A stretch of 64,000 nucleotides of DNA, from positions 1 through 64,000 of the forward strand of contig CAVWSN010000033.1 of the NCBI GenBank assembly GCA_963757815.1, written 5' to 3'. The position numbers and the translations under genes are program-made. This DNA comes from JACVRW01 sp963757815. GTDB taxonomy: Bacteria > Actinomycetota > Thermoleophilia > Solirubrobacterales > Thermoleophilaceae. Every line of letters begins with the position of its first letter. The first letter of the stretch is position 1. Below, one piece after another: positions 52,273 to 61,227 of the stretch. Under the pieces are notes generated by a model. That model was not told where the DNA came from and ran no database searches. It saw nothing but the letters and a program-made list of their open reading frames with translations.

Positions 52273-53736
52273 TTAAGCCTCCGAGTACGCCGGCTCCGCA
52301 CGGTGCGGCTCTGCCTCCTGCACGGCCTCCGACGGCGGCTGCGAGCGCAGTACCACCACGGCGACGAGGATCGCCAGCAGCGTCAGTGCCGCGCCGATCA
52401 GGAAGGCGAGGTGATAGCCGGAGTTGAGCGCCGAGGCGGTCGACTCGCCGTCGGCGATCAACCCCTCCGTGCGCTCGGTGGCCAGCGTGGCGAGCACGGC
52501 CAGGCCGACGGCGCCGCCCACCTGAACGGTCGTGTTGACGAAGCCGGAGGCAAGTCCCGAGTCGCTCGGCGTGGCGCCCGACATCGCGAGCGTCATCAGC
52601 GCTGGGAACGCGAGCCCGGCGCCACCGCCCAGCAGCAGCATCACGAGGAACAGGTCGGTCAGGTAGTCGCCGTCCACCGGCGCCCGCGCGAACAGGAGCA
52701 GGCCGGCGGCGGCGGAGGCGAGACCCGCGATCAGCGCCGAGCGCGGCCCGATGCCCATGATCAGGCGCTCGGCGAAGCCGAGCGACAACGTCCCCATCAC
52801 GAGGCAGGAGGGCAGGAACGCGAGGCCGACCTCGAGCGGGCTGTAGCCCAGGATCCCCTGCATGTAGAGGGCCCCGAGGAAGAACATCCCGAAGAACCCG
52901 ACCACGAGCAGCGCCATCACCAGGTTCGCGCCGGTCACGTTCCGCGAGCGGAACAGACGCAGCGGCATGAGCGGGTTCGAGATGCGCGCTTGGCGCGCCA
53001 CGAAGAGCGCCAGCAGCGCGAGCGCCACACCGCCGAGCCCGAGGGTCTGGAGCGATCCCCAGCCCTGCTCGCCGGCCTCGAGCAGCGTGTACACGCCGAG
53101 CATCAGCCCGGCCGTGAGAAGGACCGCGCCCGGCACGTCGGCGCCCTGGTCGAGGCCGATCCCCTCGCGGTCGTCCACCAGCCGGAGCGCGAGGACTGCG
53201 AGGGCGATTCCGATCGGCACGTTGACGAAGAAGATCCAGTGCCAGTTGATGGCCTCGGTCAGGATCCCGCCTGCCAGCAGCCCGATCGAGGCGCCCGCCG
53301 ACGCGACGAAGCTGTAGACGCCGATCGCCTTCGCCTGCTCGCGCGGCTCGGGGAACATCGTCACGATCATTCCGAGGATCACCGCCGACGCGATCGCGCC
53401 GCCCGCGCCCTGGATGAAGCGCGCGCCGATCAGCATGCCCTGGGTCTGCGCCACGGCGCACAGAAGCGACGCGCCGGTGAACACGGCGAGGCCGGCGAGG
53501 AACACGCGCCGCTGGCCGACCAGGTCACCGATCCGGCCGGCGAGCAGGAGCAGGCCGCCGAACGCGATCAGGTACGCGTTTACAACCCAGGCGAGGTTGC
53601 TCTGGGAGAAGCCGAGGTCCTCCTGGATCGACGGCAGCGCCACGTTCACGATCGTCGCGTCGAGGACGATCATGAGCAGCCCGCCGCAGAGCACGTACAG
53701 CGCAAGCCAGCGCCTTCGCTCGGTGCTTGTATCCAT
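52273..53736 (-). CDS. MFS drug transporter, DHA2 (EmrB/QacA) family
   Basis: A 487-residue, 14-helix transporter, paralogous to the one at 22.5 kb. It has VLDATIVNVALPSIQEDLGF, AWVVNAYLIAFGGLLLLAGR, LVGQRRVFLAGLAVFTGASL and RFIQGAGGAIASAVILGMIV. Start choice is uncertain: ATG 53736 gives the standard N-terminus (MDTSTERRRWLALYVL), while ATG 53763 or GTG 53772 would add 9-12 residues. An AT-rich gap to the VOC gene upstream probably holds its promoter. Confidence 0.85.
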   Translation of the reverse strand: MDTSTERRRWLALYVLCGGLLMIVLDATIVNVALPSIQEDLGFSQSNLAWVVNAYLIAFGGLLLLAGRIGDLVGQRRVFLAGLAVFTGASLLCAVAQTQGMLIGARFIQGAGGAIASAVILGMIVTMFPEPREQAKAIGVYSFVASAGASIGLLAGGILTEAINWHWIFFVNVPIGIALAVLALRLVDDREGIGLDQGADVPGAVLLTAGLMLGVYTLLEAGEQGWGSLQTLGLGGVALALLALFVARQARISNPLMPLRLFRSRNVTGANLVMALLVVGFFGMFFLGALYMQGILGYSPLEVGLAFLPSCLVMGTLSLGFAERLIMGIGPRSALIAGLASAAAGLLLFARAPVDGDYLTDLFLVMLLLGGGAGLAFPALMTLAMSGATPSDSGLASGFVNTTVQVGGAVGLAVLATLATERTEGLIADGESTASALNSGYHLAFLIGAALTLLAILVAVVVLRSQPPSEAVQEAEPHRAEPAYSEA

Positions 53737-53806
53737 AGTCACTTTTTGAGGGTCTCCTGTCATCGGTCTCACACATACGACCGTGATCGGGCCAAGAATT
53801 AATCGG

Positions 53807-54160
53807 TCAGTTCTTCGGCTTCCAGAAGGCGATCTCGGCGCCCGCCGGGGACTCGACGACGCTTCGCCAGCCCGCCGGACCCTCGCGCGGCTCGAGCAGC
53901 ACGGAGCCGCCGAGCCGCTGTGCCCGATCCGTCGCGTGGCTGACGTCGGCCACCTCGACGTAGGGCAGCCAGAGCGGGCGCGGCGTGCCGCACTCGACCA
54001 CCCCGCCGCCGAGCCCGTTGCCCAGCTCGAGCGCTTGGTATGCGCCGCCGCCGGCGAGCACGCGCTCCGGGCGCCAGCCGCAGAGGCGCTCGTAGAACGC
54101 GCACGCGCGCGCGAGGTCGGGCGTGTGCAGCTCGAGATGGACGACGGGGACGTGGCTCAT
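53807..54160 (-). CDS. VOC (glyoxalase/bleomycin-resistance fold) protein
   Basis: A 117-residue two-module VOC protein with VHLELHTPDLARACAFYERL, CGWRPE, LPYVEVADVSHATDRAQRLG, GSVLLEPREGPAGWRSVVES and a last strand ending PAGAEIAFWKPK. The metal-ligand positions expected at strand 1 (His8) and the late Glu are present. Function among VOC enzymes cannot be fixed from sequence. Confidence 0.8.
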   Translation of the reverse strand: MSHVPVVHLELHTPDLARACAFYERLCGWRPERVLAGGGAYQALELGNGLGGGVVECGTPRPLWLPYVEVADVSHATDRAQRLGGSVLLEPREGPAGWRSVVESPAGAEIAFWKPKN

Positions 54161-54228
54161 TCCGTATCCCTATGACCCCGGCCACCGGCCAAAGTGATCG
54201 CCCGCGCGGCGTTTGAAACACTCGGCGC

Positions 54229-55056
54229 ATGAGCACACGCGCGCGCGACCACCTCATGGGGGCGCTGGGAGGCCTTCGCCACGAGCCGACCGAGAAGCGG
54301 GTGCGAGCCAGACGCGGCGACGCGGACGTCGTGGACAGCACGCGGGCGCTGCTGGTGTGGGAGCCGCGCCGCATCGTGCCCTCCTACGCCGTGCCGATCG
54401 AGGACGTGCGCGCCAGGCTCGAGCCGTCCTCGGCAGAGGAGTCCTCGGATGCCGAGCTCCTCCATCCGGGCATCCCCTTCGCCGCCCATTCGACCGAGGG
54501 CGAGAGCCTCGATGTCGAGCTGGCTGGGGAGACTCTGCGCGGGGCCGCCTTCCGGCCCGCCGACCCGGATCTCGCCGGCCACGTGATCCTGGCCTACGAC
54601 GCCTTCGACGACTGGTTCGAGGAGGACGAGCCAATCGTCGGCCACCCGCGCGACCCGTTCCACCGGGTGGATATCCGGCGCAGCTCGCGGCACGTGCGCG
54701 TCGAGCGCGACGGCCGCCTGCTCGCCGAGAGCTCCGAGCCGACGCTCGTCTTCGAGACCAACCTGCCCGTGCGCTTCTACCTGCCGCGGAGCCACCTGCA
54801 CGCCGAGGCCCACCCGAGCACCCGGCGAACGCGATGCGCCTACAAGGGCGAGGCGAGCTACCTGTCCTTCGAGCTGGGCACCGGCGCGCGCGCCGACCTG
54901 GCCTGGACTTACGAGGATCCGCTCCCGGACGCGACCGCGCTCACGGGACTCGTCGCGTTCTTCGACGAGCTCGTGGACGTGGTCCTCGACGGCGAGCGCC
55001 GCGAGCGGCCCCAGACACAGTTCGGGCGCGGGATCATCGAGGAAGCCGGCGTCTAG
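54229..55056 (+). CDS. DUF427 domain protein (two copies)
   Basis: A 275-residue protein with two DUF427 modules. The first is around DVVDSTRALLVWEPRRIVPS and the second around VRVERDGRLLAESSEPTLVF, ending with the typical RTRCAYKGEASYLSF. Between them is FRPADPDLAGHVILAYDAFD. DUF427 proteins form small beta-barrel folds of unknown function, often near redox enzymes. It begins the plus-strand run that continues through the Ada/Ogt gene, with a 7-base gap to the next gene. Confidence 0.85.
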   Translation: MSTRARDHLMGALGGLRHEPTEKRVRARRGDADVVDSTRALLVWEPRRIVPSYAVPIEDVRARLEPSSAEESSDAELLHPGIPFAAHSTEGESLDVELAGETLRGAAFRPADPDLAGHVILAYDAFDDWFEEDEPIVGHPRDPFHRVDIRRSSRHVRVERDGRLLAESSEPTLVFETNLPVRFYLPRSHLHAEAHPSTRRTRCAYKGEASYLSFELGTGARADLAWTYEDPLPDATALTGLVAFFDELVDVVLDGERRERPQTQFGRGIIEEAGV

Positions 55057-55063
55057 GGCACGA

Positions 55064-56242
55064 GTGGCCGCGAGCGGGAACGAGCAGCCCGTGCGGGCGT
55101 TCGCGGACGCGATCGACCGTGGGGACATCGAGGCCGCGATCGCCCTCTGCCACCCGGAGGTGGACTTCCTGTCGATGCTCGACGTGAGCGGCCGCAGGCA
55201 CTACGGACACGAGGGCATCCGCGGGTACTTCGATGACGTCGCGTCCGCCTGGGCGGAGTGGCGGGTGGAGGTCCATCGGGTCGTCGCCGCGGCCGACGGA
55301 CGGGTGGCCATCGTGATGACCATGCACGTGCGCGGCCTGGAGAGCGGCGCCGTGCTCTCGGAGCGGACCGGTCACGTCTGGACGCTGAAGGACGGCCTGC
55401 TGTTCCACAACGAGCTCTTTCGCGATCCCGAGGACGCGCTCAGGGAGGTTGGGGCGGCGCTCGACGAGCCGGACGCTCCCGCCGTGAGCGCACGCACGGC
55501 CATCTTCGTCGCCCCGTTCGAGGAGCTGTCCGAGCCGCGCGTGCTTGCGGGTCTCGCCGAGCGGGCGGAGGCGCGCGGCTGGGACGGCTTCTTCGTGTGG
55601 GACCACGTGGCCTACAGCGAGCCGGTGCGTGCGCTCGCCGACCCGTGGGTGACGCTCGCGGCGGTCGCGACGGCCACCCGGCGCATGACGATCGGGCCGC
55701 TCGTGACACCGCTCGCCCGCAGGCGCCCCCACCAGCTGGCGCGCGAGACGGTCACGCTCGACCGGCTGAGCGGCGGCCGGCTGGTGCTGGGCGTGGGCCT
55801 GGGGAGCGACCGCACGGGGGAGTTCGACCCCGGCCGCTTCGGCGAGGAGGGCGACGCCCGTGCTCGTGCGCGGCTACTCGACGAGGGACTCGAGCGACTC
55901 ACCCGCTACTGGGACGGCGAGTTCGAGCCCCGGCCGCTCCAGCGGCCCCGCATCCCGGTGTGGGTGGCGTCGATGTGGCCCAACCGGCGTCCGCTGCGCC
56001 GGGCTGCTCGCTGGGATGGCTTCTTCCCGATCGACCTGCCCGGGCCGGACGAGCTCGCCGAGCTCGTTGCGGCGGTCGAGGAGCTGCGCGAGCCGGCCGC
56101 CGGGGGCTTCGAGGTCGTGGTGGAAAATCCACCCGGGACCGATCCTGCGCCCTGGATCGAGGCGGGTGCGACCTGGTGCCTCACGGGGTTCGACGCCCAG
56201 CCCCGCCGCGCGGAGGTCGAGGAGGCGATCGACGCCCGCTGA
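55064..56242 (+). CDS. NTF2/SnoaL-LLM flavin oxidoreductase fusion
   Basis: A 392-residue fusion. Residues 5-130 form a SnoaL/NTF2-like domain (PVRAFADAIDRGDIEAAIAL, CHPEVDFLS, YGHEGIRGYFDDVASAWAEW). Residues 145-392 form a luciferase-like monooxygenase barrel (LAERAEARGWDGFFVWDHVA, TRRMTIGPLVTPLARRRPHQ, LARETVTLDRLSGGRLVLGV, GLGSDRTGEF). LLM enzymes use FMN or F420. The linkage of a small-ligand domain to the flavin enzyme is unusual. GTG 55064 is the start. The HipA-like gene follows 10 bases after its stop. Confidence 0.75.
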   Translation: MAASGNEQPVRAFADAIDRGDIEAAIALCHPEVDFLSMLDVSGRRHYGHEGIRGYFDDVASAWAEWRVEVHRVVAAADGRVAIVMTMHVRGLESGAVLSERTGHVWTLKDGLLFHNELFRDPEDALREVGAALDEPDAPAVSARTAIFVAPFEELSEPRVLAGLAERAEARGWDGFFVWDHVAYSEPVRALADPWVTLAAVATATRRMTIGPLVTPLARRRPHQLARETVTLDRLSGGRLVLGVGLGSDRTGEFDPGRFGEEGDARARARLLDEGLERLTRYWDGEFEPRPLQRPRIPVWVASMWPNRRPLRRAARWDGFFPIDLPGPDELAELVAAVEELREPAAGGFEVVVENPPGTDPAPWIEAGATWCLTGFDAQPRRAEVEEAIDAR

Positions 56243-56252
56243 GCTCCGCACC

Positions 56253-56996
56253 GTGGTCGCCACCCGCTACGTGGAGGCACTGAGGGAGGGCGGCTCGCTG
56301 CCCGGGCTCATGGAGGCCGACGACGACGGCCTCTACGTGACGAAGTTCCGCGGCGCCGGCCAGGGCGAGGCCGCGCTGGTGGCCGAGGTGCTCGCGGGCG
56401 AGCTGGCTCGCGCGCTCGGCCTGCCGGTGCCGGACCTGGCGGTGGTGGACGTGGCACCCGAGGTGGGGCACGCCGAGCCCGATCCGGAGATCCAGGAGCT
56501 GCTCGAGGCCAGCCCGGGGGCGAATCTGGGGATGGACTTCCTGCCGGGTGCGCTCCCGTTCGCGCTTCCCGCGGAGCCCTCCTTCGATCCCGCCCTCGCT
56601 GCCGATGTGGTGTGGTTCGACGCCCTCGTGACGAACCTCGACCGGACTCACCGCAACCCGAACCTGCTCGTCTGGCACGGGCGCACCTGGCTGATCGACC
56701 ATGGGGCGGCCTTCTTCAGGCAGCACGGCGATCGGCCACTCGCAGAGACGGCCGCCGAGCCGGTCCCCATGCTCGCCGACCACGTGCTGCTGCCGGTCGC
56801 CGGCCCGCTGTCCGAAGCCGACGAGCGGCTGGCCGGCCGTGCGCTCGCGGCGGCCGCCGACGCCGCCGAGCTCGTGCCGGACGCATGGCTCGGCGCGGAC
56901 CCGGATACCCGCCGCGCCGATCTGACCGAGTTTCTGGAAAGGCGGCTCGCGCCGCCGCGCGCGTTCGTCGAGGAGGTGGAGCGTGCCCGCCGCTGA
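56253..56996 (+). CDS. HipA-like kinase family protein
   Basis: A 247-residue protein with a HipA-type kinase core. It has a glycine-poor N-terminal lobe (LYVTKFRGAGQGEAALVAEV, LAGELARALGLPVPDLAVVD), a catalytic-loop motif TNLDRTHRNPNLL and a metal-binding LIDHGAAFF (DHG in place of DFG). It lacks the large N-terminal part of E. coli HipA. Such short kinases are typically encoded next to DUF3037 proteins, as here. GTG 56253 is the chosen start. Toxin-antitoxin behaviour is not shown. Confidence 0.8.
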   Translation: MVATRYVEALREGGSLPGLMEADDDGLYVTKFRGAGQGEAALVAEVLAGELARALGLPVPDLAVVDVAPEVGHAEPDPEIQELLEASPGANLGMDFLPGALPFALPAEPSFDPALAADVVWFDALVTNLDRTHRNPNLLVWHGRTWLIDHGAAFFRQHGDRPLAETAAEPVPMLADHVLLPVAGPLSEADERLAGRALAAAADAAELVPDAWLGADPDTRRADLTEFLERRLAPPRAFVEEVERARR

Positions 56997-57420
56997 GCTC
57001 GGTCCCAGGCCGTTCGCGTACGCGCTGCTGCGGGTGGTCCCGCGCGTGGAGCGCGGGGAGCGGCTGAACGCCGCCGTGGTGCTCTTCTGCCGCGAGTACG
57101 ACTATCTCGCGATGCGGGCGGAGGTCGACGACGCCCGTCTCGCCGCTCTCGCCCCCGATCTCGACCCGGCGCCCGTGCACTCCCACCTCGCGGCGCTCTG
57201 CCGCGTGGCCTCCGGCGCTCCGGAGGCGGGCGCGCTCGCGAACCTGCCTCCCTCCGAGCGGTTCGGCTGGCTCGTATCGCCCTCGTCGACGATCATCCAG
57301 CCCTCGGAGGTGCACACCGGGATGACCGACGACCCCGAGGCCACGCTCGAGCACCTGTTCGAGACCCTGGTCGTTCCGACACCTCACACTGCAGGCGGGC
57401 GCGACGTTTCTCCCACATGA
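56983..57420 (+). CDS. DUF3037 protein, HipA-like kinase partner
   Basis: A 145-residue protein. The family core is FAYALLRVVPRVERGERLNA, AVVLFCREYDYLAMRAEVDD and a late RFGWLVSPSSTIIQPSEVHT. DUF3037 proteins are recurrent neighbours of HipA-family kinases, with unknown action. Its start overlaps the kinase end by 14 bases and its stop overlaps the next start (ATGA), indicating a tight operon. Confidence 0.85.
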   Translation: MPAAELGPRPFAYALLRVVPRVERGERLNAAVVLFCREYDYLAMRAEVDDARLAALAPDLDPAPVHSHLAALCRVASGAPEAGALANLPPSERFGWLVSPSSTIIQPSEVHTGMTDDPEATLEHLFETLVVPTPHTAGGRDVSPT

Positions 57421-58142
57421 CCTACAAGCTCATCGATGCCGAAGGGCAGCCCTACGAGAGCGACACGCCCGGCACGCTGGGGGGACACCGCGGCAACCGC
57501 GTCTACGGGCGGCTCGACTGCGAGGGCGCGCTGCGCTGGATAGCGAAAGGGCATTACGTGCCCCAGCGCGTCTTCTTCGCGGATGAGGCCACGGCCGCGG
57601 CCGCCGGCTACCGGCCCTGCGCGACCTGCATGCCCGAGGCCTACGCCACCTGGAAGCTGAAGCATCGGGGGAGGCGGTTCAGCGAGTACGAGTCGCCGGT
57701 CGGGACGCTGCTGCTGAGCGGCGACGGCGACGCGCTGACCGGGTTGGCCTTCCGGCGCGGTGCCGCGATCCCGGCGGGATGGGTGCGCGACGATGCCCGT
57801 TTCGCCGCTGAGCGCGCACAGCTCGACGAGTACTTCGCGGGCGAGCGCACGGCGTTCGACTTCCCCATGCGGCTCGAGGGAGGCCAGTTCGACCGGCGCG
57901 TCTGGCGAGCGCTGGAGGAGATCCCGTACGGCACCACCACCACGTACGGCGAGATCGCCGAGCGCATCGGCAAGCCGGGGAGGGCACGGGCCGTGGGCGC
58001 CGCCAACGGTCGCAACCCGATCGCGATCGTCGTCCCCTGCCACCGGGTGATCGGGGCCGGCGGCAAGCTGACGGGCTACGGCGGCGGCCTCGACCGCAAA
58101 CAGCGGCTGCTGGAGCTCGAGGGCGCGCTGCTCCCCGTGTAG
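57417..58142 (+). CDS. Ada-type metal-binding domain fused to O6-alkylguanine methyltransferase
   Basis: A 241-residue DNA-repair protein. Residues 20-80 form an Ada zinc-binding-like module (RVYGRLDCEGALRWIAKGHY, VFFADEATAAAAGYRPCATC, with Cys35, Cys68, Cys71). Residues 90-241 form Ogt/MGMT with RRVWRALEEIPYGTTTTYGE and the alkyl acceptor VPCHRVIG (Cys208). E. coli Ada has an AraC DNA-binding part between these modules; here it is absent, so the protein should repair but not regulate. Coupled to the DUF3037 gene by ATGA. Confidence 0.85.
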   Translation: MTYKLIDAEGQPYESDTPGTLGGHRGNRVYGRLDCEGALRWIAKGHYVPQRVFFADEATAAAAGYRPCATCMPEAYATWKLKHRGRRFSEYESPVGTLLLSGDGDALTGLAFRRGAAIPAGWVRDDARFAAERAQLDEYFAGERTAFDFPMRLEGGQFDRRVWRALEEIPYGTTTTYGEIAERIGKPGRARAVGAANGRNPIAIVVPCHRVIGAGGKLTGYGGGLDRKQRLLELEGALLPV

Positions 58143-58170
58143 CTGAGGCCGGGGGATACGCTGCGCGTCG

Positions 58171-59487
58171 ATGAGACACGACGTCGTGGTCCTCGGCGCC
58201 GGGCTCGCGGGTCTCAGCGCGGCGCGCGATCTCGCGGCGGGCGGCGCGGACGTGGTGGTGCTGGAGGCGCGTGGGCGCGCCGGCGGCCGGGTCGAGCAGA
58301 CGGCGCTCGCGGACGGCCGGCTGGTGCAGCTGGGGGGCGAGGTCGTGGGCCCCCATCAGCGCGCCTACTACGGGCTGGTCGAGGAGCTCGGGCTGACGCT
58401 CGTGCCCGCCTTCCCAGACCTCCCGGGCGAGGCCACCTGGGTGCTCGCAGGCGGCACCGAGGTCGGCGACGGGCACCCGTGGATGAGCGAAGCGGAGCGC
58501 GAGGCATACGCGCGCCTCGACCGCGAGTTCGCCGCGCTCGCGGCGAGCGTCGACCCGGACGACCCCTGGTCGCACCCCGAGGCGGCGCGGCTCGACCGCC
58601 TCTCGGTGGGGGACTGGCTGCGCGAGCGGGGCGCCCCGCCGAACGTCGTGCGCGCCCGCGATCTGGCGATGCTCGCGCTGTCCGCCGAGTCGGTCGAGCG
58701 CACGTCGCTGCTCTCCGACCTGCGCAAGGAGGCGGCCGCGGGGGCGCCCGGCTTCTACTCGTACGACGTCTGGGAGTGCGAGCGCGTCGCCGAGGGTTCA
58801 GCGACTGTCGCCCTGCGCATGGCGGAGGAGCTCGGCCACCGCATCCGCTACGCGACGCCGGTCACGCGCGTGAAGGTGGCCACGGCCGGCTGCGCGGTCA
58901 CGACGGCCACGGGCGAGCGCTTCGACTGCGAGGCCGTGGTCTCCGGCGTCCCCGTCGGCCCGCTGCGGCGGATCGCGATCGAGGGCCTCTCGGACGAGCG
59001 GCGGGCTTCGCTCGACCGCCAGCGCCACGCCCTGGCCGTAAAGGTGGTGTTCGCCTACGAGACCTCTTTCTGGGAGGAGCAGGGTCAGAACGGCGACGCC
59101 TACTGGGAGACCGGCGTGCTCGGAGGCACCTGGGTGCAGCGCGAGGGGATCATCTCGGCGCTCGTGCCGCCCGAGCGCCTCGCCGCCTTTCTCGCCACCT
59201 CGCCGGCGCTGGTGGAGGGGGAGATGATCGACGAGATGGCCCAGGCCTTCGGCGAGCGGGCGCGCAGCCCACTGGGCGTGTTCTTCCGGCGCTGGGGCGT
59301 CGATCCCTGGACCGAGGGCTACATCACCTCGTGGCGGCCGGGCGACGTGATGGGCGTCGGGCCGCTTCACGGCACCCACGAGCCTCCCTTCTACGTCTGC
59401 GGCTCGGACCAGTGGGTCTGCGGCTACATGGAGGGAGCCGTGCGCACGGGCCGGGCCGCCGCACGGGCGGCGCTCGGAGGTACCTAG
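58171..59487 (+). CDS. Flavin monoamine oxidase-like protein
   Basis: A 438-residue FAD-dependent amine oxidase. The FAD loop is VVVLGAGLAGLSAARDLAAG, then VVLEARGRAGGRV, GRLVQLGGEVVGP, and the C-terminal GYMEGAVRTGRAAARA. A conserved Lys in LAVKVVFAYETSFWEEQG is compatible with the MAO-type active-site lysine. The substrate is unknown. It starts 28 bases after the Ada/Ogt gene and probably ends that transcription unit. Confidence 0.85.
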   Translation: MRHDVVVLGAGLAGLSAARDLAAGGADVVVLEARGRAGGRVEQTALADGRLVQLGGEVVGPHQRAYYGLVEELGLTLVPAFPDLPGEATWVLAGGTEVGDGHPWMSEAEREAYARLDREFAALAASVDPDDPWSHPEAARLDRLSVGDWLRERGAPPNVVRARDLAMLALSAESVERTSLLSDLRKEAAAGAPGFYSYDVWECERVAEGSATVALRMAEELGHRIRYATPVTRVKVATAGCAVTTATGERFDCEAVVSGVPVGPLRRIAIEGLSDERRASLDRQRHALAVKVVFAYETSFWEEQGQNGDAYWETGVLGGTWVQREGIISALVPPERLAAFLATSPALVEGEMIDEMAQAFGERARSPLGVFFRRWGVDPWTEGYITSWRPGDVMGVGPLHGTHEPPFYVCGSDQWVCGYMEGAVRTGRAAARAALGGT

Positions 59488-59540
59488 ACAAGCGTTCGGT
59501 GGCCGAATCGCGGTTTCGCGTCTAGTCTCGCCCGGTTCAC

Positions 59541-60634
59541 ATGGCCAAGACTCGCGCTCAACTCATCCTGCTCGTAATCGCCCTGGCGCTGCTTCCCGCC
59601 TCCGCGTCCGCCTCCCAGGGCGCCGACCCGGACAGCCCCAACCCACTGGCGGGCGCCAGCCTCTACGTCGACCAGGAGTCTCCGTCGATGCTCGAGTGGC
59701 AGCGGCTCAAGAACTCGGGCCAGACGGCCAAGGCCGATCTGATCTGGAAGATCGCCCGCGAGCCGAAGAACCTCTGGCTCGGGCGTTTCACACAGCCGAA
59801 CTTCCAGTTCAAGGTCCGCCGGATCATCGACGCCGCCCGCGAGGTGGGCCAGCTACCGGCCTTCACCGTCCTGCGCGCGCAGGCCACCGAGGTGCGGCCC
59901 CGACTACGACGGCGGCGGCCCGGCTGAGGACCGCCGCACCCGCGCCTGGTACGACGATCTGGCCAGGGCCATCGGCGACGAGCGGGTCGTGATCGCGTTC
60001 GAGCCCGACTCGCTCGGCACGATCGACTGCCTCGGGGCCCGCTACCAGGACGACCGGATCCAGCTGCTCCGCTACGGCGTCGACGCGCTCGCGAAGCTTC
60101 CGAACGCCACGATCTACCTGGAGGCCGGCGCCTCGGACTGGGAGCCCGCAAAGCGCACCGCCAAGCAGCTGCGCCAGATCGGCATCGCCAAGGTCCGCGG
60201 CTTCATGCTGAACGCGACCCACTACGACTGGACCGCTCAACAACATCCGGCACGGCCTCGAGATCTCGAGGCTGACCGGCGGCAAGCACTTCGTCATCAA
60301 CACCGCCGAGAACGGCCGCGGGCCGGTCCACTACAAGAAGTGGGTCAACCGGTCGGCGAACATCTGGCGCCGCATCACGGTCTGGTGCAACCCGGGGATG
60401 CGCGGGCTCGGGCCGGCGCCCACGACCGAAACGGCGCACCCCAAGGTCGACGCCTATCTGTGGATCAACCGACCGGGCTACGCCCAGATCTGCCAGGGCC
60501 GCCCGATCGACTGGTACCTGCCGCGAGCGCTCACCTACGCGCGCTACGCGACCGACTGGCTGAAGGCACCGGCCGGGACCCTCTTCGGGCACGCGGAGCG
60601 CCACCCGCTCAAGCTGTTCGGCATCCCTGGCTGA
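59541..60634 (+). pseudogene. Secreted glycoside hydrolase family 6 protein, two frameshifts
   Basis: The N-terminus is a Sec signal peptide (MAKTRAQLILLVIALALLPA, cleaved after ASASA). The GH6 pattern follows: NPLAGASLYVDQESPSMLEW, then after a +1 step at about 59892 CGPDYDGGG, RTRAWYDDLARAIGD, VVIAFEPDSLGTIDC and NATIYLEAGASDW. After a second +1 step at about 60235 comes LNNIRHGLEISRLTGGKHFV, INTAENGRGP and VDAYLWINRPGYA, stop at 60634. Restored length is about 363 residues. GH6 enzymes cleave cellulose-like beta-1,4-glucans with inversion. Both breaks are single extra G bases. Confidence 0.75.
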
Positions 60635-60649
60635 GACAGGCCCTGAGGC

Positions 60650-61114
60650 TCAGGGCTCGCGGCCGATAGCGTCGACGAGCGGCTGCACCCGCGGCCGGAT
60701 CGGGCGACTCAGCACGACATAGCTCGTCGAGCGGCGGATTGCATCTGTAGCAAGCAGGCTGTTGACGATCTCCTGGAGGTGCTCGGTGTCGCGCGCCGCC
60801 ACCCGGCAGATGAGGTCCTGCGGCCCGCTGATGGCATCCACCTCGAGCACCTCCGGCGTGCGCTCGAGCGCCTCGACCGCCTCGGCGAGCCTGCCCTGGG
60901 TCAGCTCGAGCAGGACGAAGGCCTGAAGCCGGTGGCCGAGCTCGGCGGGGTCGACTTCGGGGCCGAAGCCGGTGACGACACCACGCCGCTCGAGTTTCGC
61001 GAGCCGTGCCTGAACGGTGCCGCGCGCGACGCCGAGCCGGCGCGAGATCTCGAGCAGGCCGAGCCGCGGGTGAGCGCGCAGCTCCGCGAGGAGGCGTGCG
61101 TCCAGGTCGTCCAC
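60650..61114 (-). CDS. Lrp/AsnC family regulator
   Basis: A 154-residue regulator from GTG 61114 (TTG 61126 is the alternative). The HTH is LLAELRAHPRLGLLEISRRL, GVARGTVQARLAKLERRGVV, and the RAM domain includes GHRLQAFVLLELTQGRLAEA and PQDLICRVAARDTEHLQEIV. It is divergent from phenylalanine hydroxylase, which in other bacteria is often controlled by Lrp-type or sigma-54 regulators, so it probably senses an aromatic amino acid. The GH6 gene converges from the other side, with stops 15 bases apart. Confidence 0.85.
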   Translation of the reverse strand: MDDLDARLLAELRAHPRLGLLEISRRLGVARGTVQARLAKLERRGVVTGFGPEVDPAELGHRLQAFVLLELTQGRLAEAVEALERTPEVLEVDAISGPQDLICRVAARDTEHLQEIVNSLLATDAIRRSTSYVVLSRPIRPRVQPLVDAIGREP

Positions 61115-61119
61115 TTCAC

Positions 61120-61134
61120 TGGTCAAAGTGACCA
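61120..61134. promoter_or_regulatory. Inverted repeat, Lrp operator candidate
   Basis: TGGTC-AAAGT-GACCA is a perfect 5-5-5 repeat covering the upstream edge of the lrp-type gene. A second, weaker pair (ACTGG and CCAGT, at about 61160-61178) lies further toward the hydroxylase gene. Two phased sites in a divergent promoter fit cooperative Lrp binding. Confidence 0.5.
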
Positions 61135-61227
61135 GACTCTAGCCGCTGAAGTAGTCGTAACTGGTCAATTTGCCCAGTCCTGCTATGCACACTTGCATTG
61201 CACCGCCGTGACTGCTGCACTACAGGC

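Noticed and set aside
56253..57420. Classical hipBA toxin-antitoxin pair
   Set aside because: There is no HipB-type HTH antitoxin next to the kinase; the partner is DUF3037, so TA behaviour is not claimed.
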